A stretch of 40,598 bases of DNA from a virus: IMG/VR virus record IMGVR_UViG_3300024262_000082, positions 1-40,598 of that record; one strand, 5' to 3'. This document shows positions 32,174-39,972 of this stretch, piece by piece. The position numbers were made by a program, and so were the translations under genes. The first letter of the stretch is position 1; each line of letters opens with the position of its first letter. The notes beneath the pieces were generated by a model, which did not search any database, was not told the DNA's origin, and was given only the letters and a program-made list of their open reading frames with translations.

Positions 32174-32965
32174 ATGATTTTAACTAAAAATGTTGATGTT
32201 AAAATAATAAACCATAATATAAAACATTATTCAAATTTAGGGTATAATGTAAAATGTGGCAATACTATTACAATACCTATTAAACACTTAACAAAAGGAT
32301 CACATTATAAAATAAAAGTTAAATGTGATTGCAGCGAAATCGTTGATATCAAATATCAAGATTATATTAAAGTGTTTGAAAAAAACGGCAAATATTTGTG
32401 TAAAAATTGTCGAATTAATAATTTACCTAAAAATAATATAAAATATAAAAATAAAATGAACATCAATAGAAAAACATCAGTTCAAAATAGATATAATGTA
32501 GATAATGTTTTTCAATTAGATGAAGTTAAAAATAAAATAGAAAAAACACATATAAAACGATATGGAGTAAAACATTTTAGGCAAAATGAGAAAATCTTGC
32601 AGAAAGAAAAATTTAATAGAATAAGTAAAGGTAGTCAGATACCTGATAACAAGTTAAGTGATTATAAATTATATAAAAAAGTTGTTCTTAAATATACAAG
32701 AAAAAACTTAAAATTGTTATATGAAAAATGGGATGGTTTAGATTATTATGATGGTGAACTAATACAAGAATATAAAAAATTACATTTCAATGATGATAGA
32801 TATCCACACATAGACCATAAGATTTCGATTTTTAATGGTTTTAAAAATAATATCGTTCCACAATTAATTGGTAATATTGATAATTTGTGTTATACAAAAA
32901 GAATAAATAATTTATCTAAGGGTAAACTATTCTCAGAACCAAAAAAAAAAAATATTAAATGTTAA
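32174..32965 (+). CDS. HNH-type homing endonuclease
   Basis: The middle holds repeats of the RYNVDNVFQLDEVKNKIEKT, then RYGVKHFRQNEKILQKE kind that are typical DNA-binding units of phage and giant-virus homing endonucleases. The C-terminus has an HNH-like block: PHIDHKISIFNGFKNN, then IGNIDNLCYTKRINNLSKGK. A zinc-like pair C-x-C and C-x2-C (KCDCSE, CKNCR) lies at ~50-80. It is wedged between two tagged genes and overlaps the next by seven bases; a 12-base A run at 32941-32952 near its end could be a sequencing or slippage spot. Confidence 0.85.
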   Translation: MILTKNVDVKIINHNIKHYSNLGYNVKCGNTITIPIKHLTKGSHYKIKVKCDCSEIVDIKYQDYIKVFEKNGKYLCKNCRINNLPKNNIKYKNKMNINRKTSVQNRYNVDNVFQLDEVKNKIEKTHIKRYGVKHFRQNEKILQKEKFNRISKGSQIPDNKLSDYKLYKKVVLKYTRKNLKLLYEKWDGLDYYDGELIQEYKKLHFNDDRYPHIDHKISIFNGFKNNIVPQLIGNIDNLCYTKRINNLSKGKLFSEPKKKNIKC

Positions 32966-34881
32966 ATTATAAGAATTACTCCCTAGTGTTAGAGTCCGCA
33001 CCAAGAATACCTGTTGATGTTGAGTATTGGAAAAAGAAAGGCAAAATAGGTAAAGATGTTTGTCTTATATTTCATGATGATCTTGATGGAATAACAAGCG
33101 CAATTTTAATGAAAAATTGGTTATTGAATAAAGGTTTCACTATTAAGAAATATGCTATTATTAATTATCAAGAATCTTGGGAAGCATTGAAATTGGATCC
33201 TAAATTAATTAATATTGCATTAGATTATGCGGAAGATGCTGATGATGTTGATGTTTATATGGATCATCATGGTTCGTTTGAAGAAGAAGTAAGATTAAAA
33301 CAACAGAAAAAATCTATTAAAACAAAGACTGGTTCTGCGGCAGAAGGTATTGCACAACAAATTGGTGTTCCTTTTGGTCAAGAAACTAAAGATTGGATTG
33401 ATATGATTGATTCAGCCAAGTATGATTATTATGATGTTAATATAAGTGATATTTTAAATTTTAACTTAAAAGAAATTTCAAAGGATAAAAATTCAAAATT
33501 GAGATTTGCATCTGCATTTAATCAATTGTTGAAGCGTTCAGATTATACCACTTTTATTGAAGTGGTTAATGCGTCAAAGAGCCCATCAATTTTTAATTTA
33601 TTTAGATTATTTAAAATTTTCTTTCCTAAAAATAATCCTAATTGGAAATCAGGTGAAGAAGCAGAATTTGTTGAAGATGCAAGACAACGATTAACAACAA
33701 TGCAACAAAGAACAAGAGGTAAATGGGATGACGATGGAAAGACAGTATGGACAGATTATAAGGATTTCTGGGAACAATATTCAAAAAAAGTTGTAGGACA
33801 ACAAAAAGAAGATGGTTCTGATGTTTGGAAATTACAACCTGGTTCATATCAAATTATTAATAATTTGATGTTTGTACCTTCAGGAACTTGGGCAAATGCA
33901 CTTAGAGCAAAAGCAATTTTTGTTGACGATATAAAAAGTGGTATGGTACCAAGTGGTAACACTAAACTTAATTTTGTATTATTACAATATGGAAATACTT
34001 TACAATGTGCTGATTTAGTCACTAAAATTAAAGATATGAAAGAAGAAGATTTGCCAACATTAAAAAATGGTGATAAAATATCTAATTTAGGTAAATATAT
34101 GAGTGGATTGGTTGCTAATTTTGAAAAATATTTAGATTATCACGATAAAAGAACATTTCATGGTGGACATGATGGTATAGGTACAATTTCAAATATCTTT
34201 GGTAAATGTACAGTAAAACCTTACATTGGTGTTAAATTTTTAGATTTATTTAAGAATAAAGTTATTGCAGATTTATCTGGTATTGAATGGTCATTAGCAA
34301 TGCCTTGGAATGATGAAGAAGGTACTCCATCAGTAAAAGAAGAAGATATTAATCAAAGAATGTTAGGATCTGATGAAATTAGAACTGAAAAAGATGCTAT
34401 GCGTGAAAAGAGAGAGCGAAGATATTTGTCTTGGTTAGTACTTAAAAATGAATGGGATCGTGTCAATCAGGATGATTTTAAAATACCTACTATGAAAAAA
34501 ATCTACACATTCTTAAAAAGAAATGCTCCTAATTTGATGTATAGTGATATGTTTAATTCTAAAGATTTAGAGAAGGTTTGGTTTAAAGATAAAGATAGAG
34601 ATGAGGCTGGACTATTAAGAGCAGGTAATGATTTGTTTAGTTCGGGTATCTTTGATGATTTTGTACATCACTTTGGTTATGATACTGATGATGATAATAA
34701 CCAATATGCTAATTTCGATAATATTCTTTATGCCCCTGAAAATTCAAACGAAAGAAAGAAGAAACGTAAAGAAGCTAAGAGATTAATGACTCTTATTGGA
34801 CATATTATGAAAGGAAGTTATATTTCTGATGATAGAGAAAAATATGAGCAAGAGTATAAAAAATGGAGAAATAAAAAGTAA
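32959..34881 (+). CDS. DHH-family phosphoesterase-like protein with tag, 640 aa
   Basis: The N-terminus MLNYKNYSLVLESAPRIP fits the tag pattern with a V-L-E end. The DHH motifs are present: FHDDLDGITSAI (H39, D40, D43) and VYMDHHGS (D102, H103, H104), the metal-binding signatures of RecJ/NrnA-type phosphoesterases. The remaining ~500 residues are unlike RecJ and of unknown fold, though a later FHGGHDGIGTIS (near 400) resembles the GGH-type substrate loop of DHHA1 domains. Substrate is unknown; nanoRNA, cyclic dinucleotide or ssDNA hydrolysis are options. It is large for a tagged protein, and it may be carried in the head (inference). Confidence 0.8.
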   Translation: MLNYKNYSLVLESAPRIPVDVEYWKKKGKIGKDVCLIFHDDLDGITSAILMKNWLLNKGFTIKKYAIINYQESWEALKLDPKLINIALDYAEDADDVDVYMDHHGSFEEEVRLKQQKKSIKTKTGSAAEGIAQQIGVPFGQETKDWIDMIDSAKYDYYDVNISDILNFNLKEISKDKNSKLRFASAFNQLLKRSDYTTFIEVVNASKSPSIFNLFRLFKIFFPKNNPNWKSGEEAEFVEDARQRLTTMQQRTRGKWDDDGKTVWTDYKDFWEQYSKKVVGQQKEDGSDVWKLQPGSYQIINNLMFVPSGTWANALRAKAIFVDDIKSGMVPSGNTKLNFVLLQYGNTLQCADLVTKIKDMKEEDLPTLKNGDKISNLGKYMSGLVANFEKYLDYHDKRTFHGGHDGIGTISNIFGKCTVKPYIGVKFLDLFKNKVIADLSGIEWSLAMPWNDEEGTPSVKEEDINQRMLGSDEIRTEKDAMREKRERRYLSWLVLKNEWDRVNQDDFKIPTMKKIYTFLKRNAPNLMYSDMFNSKDLEKVWFKDKDRDEAGLLRAGNDLFSSGIFDDFVHHFGYDTDDDNNQYANFDNILYAPENSNERKKKRKEAKRLMTLIGHIMKGSYISDDREKYEQEYKKWRNKK

Positions 34882-35478
34882 TTATTTCCCTTGAATTTTA
34901 TCAATCATTTTATTAATATCTTTATCTGTAATGCGTAAGTTTTCGTGTGGATTAGAAACTAATTGATTTCCTTCTTGAATTCCCGCTTCTTTTATTTCAG
35001 AACTTAACTCTTTATAGAATTCTTTCATATTTTTCTGTAAATCATAAAGCATTTTAACACCATCTTTCATTTCTTTTTGAAAACTTGATACAGATTGGTA
35101 TAATTCTGAATCAACGATACCATTATCAATTTGTTTCATAAGATTAATTAAACCTCTTTTAGAACAAGATATTGAAAATTTTAAGTCCGATAGTGCAAGA
35201 GCATCATTTTTTATGATATTGTTGATGTTTTTATTTTTCATACTATCTTCTTTTAAATATAAATTTGCAAGACATTCTAATGTTTCTTTACATTCATCAC
35301 GAATAAGTTCTATATCTCTTTCATAATCATGAATTTTAATATCTAAATTTAAATCAACATTATTCTGATCAGGAAAAAATTCAGATGGATCAAAGTTTAG
35401 TTCATCTTGTGTTTGTTCAATTTCATCTCTTAGTTGATTAATATGATCTTCATATTCCTTTTTCATCTCTTTATCCAT
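34882..35478 (-). CDS. coiled-coil protein, 198 aa, unknown function
   Basis: Mostly long charged helices (KEYEDHINQLRDEIEQTQDEL, RDIELIRDECKETLE) with an acidic linker (DPSEFFPDQNN) and a short C-terminal segment NLRITDKDINKMIDKIQ. Phage small terminase subunits or structural adaptors can look like this, but nothing decides it. It has no tag. It stands alone on the minus strand, meets the DHH gene tail to tail without a spacer and is divergent from the Nudix gene. Confidence 0.72.
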   Translation of the reverse strand: MDKEMKKEYEDHINQLRDEIEQTQDELNFDPSEFFPDQNNVDLNLDIKIHDYERDIELIRDECKETLECLANLYLKEDSMKNKNINNIIKNDALALSDLKFSISCSKRGLINLMKQIDNGIVDSELYQSVSSFQKEMKDGVKMLYDLQKNMKEFYKELSSEIKEAGIQEGNQLVSNPHENLRITDKDINKMIDKIQGK

Positions 35479-35497
35479 AAAAATAATTGCTTTTGTC

Positions 35498-35507
35498 TAT
35501 ATATTAA
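35498..35507 (-). promoter_or_regulatory. TTAATATATA promoter box (minus)
   Basis: CTTTAATATATAG on the minus strand, about 20 bases before the start at 35478. Confidence 0.45.
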
Positions 35508-35527
35508 AGAACCTGCTTTCCAAAAAT

Positions 35528-35537
35528 AATATATAAA
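35528..35537 (+). promoter_or_regulatory. AATATATAAA box close to start
   Basis: AATAATATATAAAATATG runs into the Nudix ATG at 35540. It heads the long operon of tagged genes. Confidence 0.45.
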
Positions 35538-35539
35538 AT

Positions 35540-36049
35540 ATGATAACAAAATTTAAAATATTTGAAAGTGTACAAGACGATATTGGTTTTGGTGTTGGCG
35601 CTGAATATACAAATGATTCTGGCGAATTGTTTTGGGGAAATCTTGGAGCAGGAATATTACCTATTTGTAAATCGACAGGTAGAATATTGGTGGCATATAG
35701 AGGGCAATTTGTAAATGAACCACATACTTGGGGTATTTTTGGTGGAAAATTAGATGAGGAATCCAATGAAGATGATTTACAGGAAGTTGCTAAGAGAGAA
35801 TTCGTTGAAGAAACAGGATTCAATGGTGGTATTAGACTTATTCCAGCCTATATATATAAAGCAAAAGGATTTGAATATCATAATTTTATAGGTATTGTGG
35901 ATGATGAATTTGAACCAGAATTGGATTGGGAAACAGAAAAAACTAAGTGGTTGAATTTTGATGAGTTTCAAAAATTATATCCAAAGCATTTTGGACTTAA
36001 AGCATTAATACAAAATGATTTAGATAAAATAAAAATGTATTCTAAATGA
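35540..36049 (+). CDS. Nudix hydrolase with capsid-targeting-like tag
   Basis: It begins MITKFKIFESVQDD, the tag, then a Nudix fold: TWGIFGGKLDEESNEDD, then the catalytic REFVEETGF of the Nudix box (one residue longer than the standard spacing between Gly and Arg). It cleaves nucleoside diphosphates linked to another group; substrate cannot be told from sequence. The tag comes before the first strand, as an added N-terminal segment. It leads the operon to at least 40598 and overlaps the next gene by ATGA. A tagged enzyme implies delivery into the head and then the host cell (inference). Confidence 0.9.
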   Translation: MITKFKIFESVQDDIGFGVGAEYTNDSGELFWGNLGAGILPICKSTGRILVAYRGQFVNEPHTWGIFGGKLDEESNEDDLQEVAKREFVEETGFNGGIRLIPAYIYKAKGFEYHNFIGIVDDEFEPELDWETEKTKWLNFDEFQKLYPKHFGLKALIQNDLDKIKMYSK

Positions 36050-36381
36050 TAAAGAAATTTTCAATATTTGAAAAAAGTATGATTGATTCGAATGGTGTAT
36101 TATTAGATTCTCCATTTTTAATTACAAATAATGAAAATTTACCAGAAGATGCAACATTTAAGATAGGTGATTATGTACATTTAAAAAATGTATCGAAATT
36201 TTTTTATAAAATAAAACATTATTATAATAAACCTCCTTATCCTTATGAATGTTTTATTGTGTCTTATCCACATGAAGATTTTAGTAAAACGTGGGTAACT
36301 GAAGATGAAATAGTTTTAATATCAGAAGATAAACTTGAAGAATATCAACTAAAAATAAGTGCAGATAAATATAACTTATGA
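36046..36381 (+). CDS. tagged small protein ending KYNL, 111 aa
   Basis: It starts MIKKFSIFEKSM and ends SADKYNL. The region KIGDYVHLKNVSKFFYKIK to WVTEDEIVLIS looks like a small SH3-type barrel, then LEEYQLKISADKYNL as a helix. The protein at 9407 has the same order of elements, so they are probably homologous. The KYNL codons AAA-TAT-AAC-TTA run into TGA, which overlaps the next ATG. No known function. Confidence 0.82.
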   Translation: MIKKFSIFEKSMIDSNGVLLDSPFLITNNENLPEDATFKIGDYVHLKNVSKFFYKIKHYYNKPPYPYECFIVSYPHEDFSKTWVTEDEIVLISEDKLEEYQLKISADKYNL

Positions 36382-36800
36382 TAAAGAAATTTGAAATATT
36401 TGAGAGTCCTGATACTATATCTTTTTCTAAGTTTTTATCAGATCCTGAATTACATTGGACAGATGAAGATGCTAGAGCCTTTGGATATTATAAAAAAGAT
36501 TTTATGTTACATAAAGGTACTCATACAAGTAGATGGCGACAAGATTATCCTGGTAGGATTTGGTTAGATTCGAAGATTATATCATTTTGGGAATATCCTG
36601 AAAATAAGAAAAAACTTAAAAAAATTATAACTGATATTGAAAATAGAATTAAACAAAATATCTGGAATCAAGGTTGGCAAATAGAAATACTTTGGAATGA
36701 TAGTTCTAAAATTATACCTTTAGAAGATTATGAAAATGCTGAAGCTCATGAATTAGATAAACCCCCAACATGTATTATCCCCATTACTAAAAGTGGGTAA
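36378..36800 (+). CDS. tagged small protein, 140 aa
   Basis: It begins MIKKFEIFESPDT, nearly the same tag as the gene before it, and overlaps it by four bases. The body has many aromatic residues (YPGRIWLDSKIISFWEYPE) and a helix (KKLKKIITDIENRIKQNI), ending PPTCIIPITKSG rather than KYNL. It may have diverged or lost the C-terminal motif. No family recognised. Confidence 0.8.
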   Translation: MIKKFEIFESPDTISFSKFLSDPELHWTDEDARAFGYYKKDFMLHKGTHTSRWRQDYPGRIWLDSKIISFWEYPENKKKLKKIITDIENRIKQNIWNQGWQIEILWNDSSKIIPLEDYENAEAHELDKPPTCIIPITKSG

Positions 36801-36861
36801 TAATAATATTAAATCTAAAAGAATCCCATTAGAATTAAGACAAAAAATATATCAAGAAAAT

Positions 36862-38046
36862 ATGATAACACAATTTAAAAATTATGTATTGGAGAGTAGT
36901 TCATTTCAAACAACAAAAGATTTTTTAGTTGATTTGATAGAGAATAAAAAAGGTTTTGTGCGAATGAAACGAATGAAAGAAAAATTTATTGATTATTTGA
37001 ATAGATTATATGATTTTTCAGAAGATAACCAAACAATAGAGAAAAAAGAACTAACACAAATTAAAAACGCTTTTGATAAATTGTATGGCACTTATTATGG
37101 TGGTGATAAATCATTTCATGATAAAAGAGATTCTGATTTAAAACAAATTGCTAAAAATAAAGGAGTTTCAGTTCATGCGTATGAAAATCCTGACCCAGCA
37201 ATTCGTGCATTAGGACATATGTTTAATTATGGTATGAGTGATGCTAAAAGAAACCTTGATAAACTTAATGGTGTAAATTTTACAGATGAAGAACAGGTAT
37301 TTGTTGATAAGTATTATTCAAATTTTGATAAATGGTTAGATTTGAATGATAGGATAGAAGAAATTAGAAAAATTTTAAATCCTACCGCAGACGAGAGAAG
37401 GAAAAAAGAATTACAACAAATAAAAGGCAAATTAAATCCTAAAATTAAAAAAGTTATTGATGAGATTGCCGAAAATTTTAGACAAGTTATTGAGAAAAAT
37501 GAATTAGATAGTTATGAACGTGCTCTAAAAAGATTTAGAGATAAATATGGAGATACAATATCTTATGAAGAAACCACAAAAATAATTGACCGAAGAAGAT
37601 TTGATTGGCTTGGTGGTATAAATCATAGTTTGTATGTTAAATCAAAAGATGCTCCAAAATATTCTTATAATTATGATTTAGTGTTGATTTCAAATTATCA
37701 AGAGAAGATAGAAGAAGTAGCAAAACTTGTAAGTTATGAAACTATTGCTAAATTTAAAGGAAAGATGTATGATAAAATTGGTGGTATGGTTACAGATATT
37801 GATAAAGAGTTTGAAGTTGAAGTTCAAGGTGGTAATTGGACTTATAATGATATCTTTTTTACCTTTGAAGATGGCTCAAGATTTTCAATTAGAAATAAGA
37901 TAGTTAGTAATGTAAATCAATATAATACATTCTATTATACATATCCAACAACATTTCACGAAGCATATTTACCTAATGGTGAAAAAATACCAGCACCGAA
38001 TGAATATACGGTTAAAAAAGCATTTAATGATTATTATGAAAATTAA
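36862..38046 (+). CDS. tagged helical protein, 394 aa
   Basis: ATG 36862 gives MITQFKNYVLESSSFQ, the T4-like form of the tag with a V-L-E end. A GTG 69 bases upstream is in frame but would bury the tag at residue 24, so it is not used. The body is long, charged and helical (residues 40-250, for example KKKELQQIKGKLNPKIKKV), and the last ~120 residues are beta-rich (YSYNYDLVLISN...FEVEVQGGNWTYNDIFFTFEDG). No enzyme motif was found. It overlaps the next gene by 11 bases. Confidence 0.8.
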   Translation: MITQFKNYVLESSSFQTTKDFLVDLIENKKGFVRMKRMKEKFIDYLNRLYDFSEDNQTIEKKELTQIKNAFDKLYGTYYGGDKSFHDKRDSDLKQIAKNKGVSVHAYENPDPAIRALGHMFNYGMSDAKRNLDKLNGVNFTDEEQVFVDKYYSNFDKWLDLNDRIEEIRKILNPTADERRKKELQQIKGKLNPKIKKVIDEIAENFRQVIEKNELDSYERALKRFRDKYGDTISYEETTKIIDRRRFDWLGGINHSLYVKSKDAPKYSYNYDLVLISNYQEKIEEVAKLVSYETIAKFKGKMYDKIGGMVTDIDKEFEVEVQGGNWTYNDIFFTFEDGSRFSIRNKIVSNVNQYNTFYYTYPTTFHEAYLPNGEKIPAPNEYTVKKAFNDYYEN

Positions 38047-38365
38047 GAAATTTGAAAACTTTGAGTATGATAGTTTTAAAACTAAAATAACAAAAGAATA
38101 TGTGAATAATTATTTACAACTTCAGGAAAGAATATCTACATTAGCATTTGCAATTTATGAAATAGAAAATGATGAAGAATATGATGAAGATGGTGTAATT
38201 GATTGGAATGATACTTGGATAGAGTATTTATTAACAGATGATAAAATAACAGTTTCCCTTTTAAATTTAAATGGTGGTGGAACTTCAGTTGATGTACCAA
38301 CACTATTAGTGTTTGAACCAGATAAACTTGAAGAATATTATGCATCTAAAAAATATAATATATAA
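38036..38365 (+). CDS. tagged small protein ending KYNI, 109 aa
   Basis: ATG 38036 gives MKIKKFENFEYDSF; the longer frame from 37976 lies inside the previous gene and is rejected. Helical first half, then an acidic loop (NDEEYDEDG) and a short beta part (DKITVSLLNLNGGGTSVDV). It ends KLEEYYASKKYNI, like the ends of the proteins at 9407 and 36046 (I/L-E-E/Q-Y, then 6-9 residues, then KYN). Unknown function. Confidence 0.82.
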   Translation: MKIKKFENFEYDSFKTKITKEYVNNYLQLQERISTLAFAIYEIENDEEYDEDGVIDWNDTWIEYLLTDDKITVSLLNLNGGGTSVDVPTLLVFEPDKLEEYYASKKYNI

Positions 38366-38394
38366 TACAGGAGAGCAAAAAACAATAAAGTAAA

Positions 38395-38901
38395 ATGGAT
38401 TATAATAGTGAAGAATATTTGGCACTTTTTAAAAAGATAAAAAATACTGAATCACCTCAACCTCATAATGAGATGTTAAGGGAGGTTCCAAATTATGATA
38501 AACTGGAAAATTTAAATGAAGTTCGCAGACAACCTCAACAACCTCAAAATTTTAATTTAAATGAATTTAATATTGAAACAAGAGTAAATGGTCAAAGAAT
38601 TAATGAAGCAAATCCTAATGGTTTAAATCAGTTTATGGATAATAATTTAAATGAAATTAGACGACACGAAAAACAGGAAAAACTTAATGAGGTGATGAGA
38701 ATTAGAGAACAGGAGAGACTTAATGCTGTTAAACAAGAGCAACACCTAAATGAGTTAAAAAGACAAGAAAAAGAGAGGGAAATGCTAAAGTTGAATGAGA
38801 AAGTTAATTTTAAAGATGTCGATGTAGTTACATTAGATATGTTTAATAGGGCAAACTATAATTCAATGATGCAAGTTGCAAATAAAGTAATACCAAAATA
38901 A
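38395..38901 (+). CDS. coiled-coil protein with LNE-repeat, 168 aa
   Basis: No tag. A Gln/Pro/Asn-rich front is followed by repeats of the L-N-E/A-(V/I/L)-x-R/Q kind (LNEVRRQ, LNEIRRHEKQEK, LNEVMRIREQER, LNAVKQEQH, LNELKRQEKER), which would form a helical rod, and then a short folded end (VDVVTLDMFNRANYNSMM). A real AGGAG-like site (ACAGGAGAGC) lies 20-25 bases before the ATG, rather far for use. It could be a scaffold- or core-type protein (inference). Its stop overlaps the next ATG. Confidence 0.75.
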   Translation: MDYNSEEYLALFKKIKNTESPQPHNEMLREVPNYDKLENLNEVRRQPQQPQNFNLNEFNIETRVNGQRINEANPNGLNQFMDNNLNEIRRHEKQEKLNEVMRIREQERLNAVKQEQHLNELKRQEKEREMLKLNEKVNFKDVDVVTLDMFNRANYNSMMQVANKVIPK

Positions 38902-39263
38902 TGTTGAACTGGAGTCAATTTAATGAAGGATTATTTCTTAGTAAAGAAGAATGGAAAGATAAGATGATAGAACTTATTAAAAAAGAAGGCGCTATTAAGA
39001 AAGATAAATTTGCAAATTGGGATTTAGATACAAAATTTGGCATTTTAAATATAAGATTTGATGTTGATGATGGTTATCCTTCAATATTTATGAAATTTGA
39101 AGAACCTGAAAGATCTAAAGAATTATATGATGTTAACAAAAATAGTGGAAAATGGAATTTGTTCGATAATAATATACAAAACCTTTATTTAACTTTTAAA
39201 CGAAGAATAGATGAAGTTAAACTTACACCTATGGAAAGAACAGCAAAAAAATATAATATTTAA
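38901..39263 (+). CDS. tagged small protein ending KYNI, 120 aa
   Basis: It begins MLNWSQFNEGLF, a less regular tag with N-E in place of F-E, and ends TAKKYNI. The first half is a charged helix (KEEWKDKMIELIKKEGAIKK), the second a small beta part (FGILNIRFDVDDGYPSIFMKF) with a last helix. It belongs to the same tagged operon with one-base overlap to the gene before it. Function unknown. Confidence 0.8.
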   Translation: MLNWSQFNEGLFLSKEEWKDKMIELIKKEGAIKKDKFANWDLDTKFGILNIRFDVDDGYPSIFMKFEEPERSKELYDVNKNSGKWNLFDNNIQNLYLTFKRRIDEVKLTPMERTAKKYNI

Positions 39264-39264
39264 T

Positions 39265-39501
39265 ATGAAAATAAAAAGAATAAATGAGATTAATGGACAT
39301 CCAGAATTGGTTCAATTCATATCAGATATGATAGATGATGCCTATTCAAATGGTGCAAATGGTGAGAATTTAGATTCTTGTACAAATTTAGCTTACCATT
39401 TAGATAGTTCAATATATTCAGATAAAACTATCGAATTATTTAAAGAATTAGCAAAATCGATGTTAGAGGATGTAAAAGAAAATGATCAAATAGAAGATTA
39501 A
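39265..39501 (+). CDS. tagged small acidic protein, 78 aa
   Basis: ATG 39265, one base after the previous stop codon, gives MKIKRINEINGHPEL, close to the tag at 39721 (MKIKRLNEFDNN). The reading frame extends upstream to 39211 inside the previous gene, which is rejected. Helical and acidic with no KYNL end (DQIED). Overlaps the next ATG by one base. Confidence 0.75.
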   Translation: MKIKRINEINGHPELVQFISDMIDDAYSNGANGENLDSCTNLAYHLDSSIYSDKTIELFKELAKSMLEDVKENDQIED

Positions 39502-39731
39502 TGGGAGTAAATGAAAAAATATTTAGTGATTATTATGTAGGACGTAGAGGTATGTACCACAATAAAAATGTTGTGATAACTTCTACTTACTATGATTATG
39601 TTGAATATCAAGATTTTGGATTTAATTTTGATGAATTTACTATTACAATATATTATGAAGATGGTAGTAAGATGTTCACCAGTTTAAAAGGTAATCAAAT
39701 AAAAAGAAATTTGACATTATATGAAAATTAA
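39501..39731 (+). CDS. small hypothetical protein, 76 aa
   Basis: Beta-rich small protein (KNVVITSTYYDYVEYQDFGF, then FTITIYYEDGSKMFTS) without tag or KYNL motif, though the spacing and overlaps (one base before, 11 bases after) make it part of the tagged operon. No family recognised. Confidence 0.65.
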   Translation: MGVNEKIFSDYYVGRRGMYHNKNVVITSTYYDYVEYQDFGFNFDEFTITIYYEDGSKMFTSLKGNQIKRNLTLYEN

Positions 39732-39972
39732 AAGGTTAAATGAATTTGATAATAATGAAAGTATTATTGATGAAAAGGCTAGAAAATTAGCTTGGGAATC
39801 AAAAGAATATGATGAAATTATTCAACAATCAATTAATAATTATGGTAAACAACATGATGAATATCAACCAGATTCTATTTGGAGAGATGGATTTGAAAAT
39901 GGCTTTGTTGAGTGTGCTAGAATTTTTAATATTGAACATATTATAACTGATATAGAAAAATATAACTTATAA
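39721..39972 (+). CDS. tagged small protein ending KYNL, 83 aa
   Basis: It starts MKIKRLNEFDNNES and ends DIEKYNL. Helical, with aromatic residues (SIWRDGFENGFVECARIFN). Overlaps the preceding gene by 11 bases and the next by one base. With only ~65 residues between the two motifs it shows that they can sit on a very small domain. Confidence 0.8.
   Translation: MKIKRLNEFDNNESIIDEKARKLAWESKEYDEIIQQSINNYGKQHDEYQPDSIWRDGFENGFVECARIFNIEHIITDIEKYNL

Noticed and set aside
38136-38345. His/Leu-rich minus-strand frame
   Set aside because: Shadow of the acidic coding region on the plus strand; it lies inside a tagged gene with the KYNI end.
9090-39972. KYNL-coding DNA as an embedded promoter (AAATATAAYTTATRA) for the next gene
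   Set aside because: Two cases use TAC-AAT and one (16459-17013) lies directly before a terminator where no promoter is needed; synonymous variation points to the peptide.
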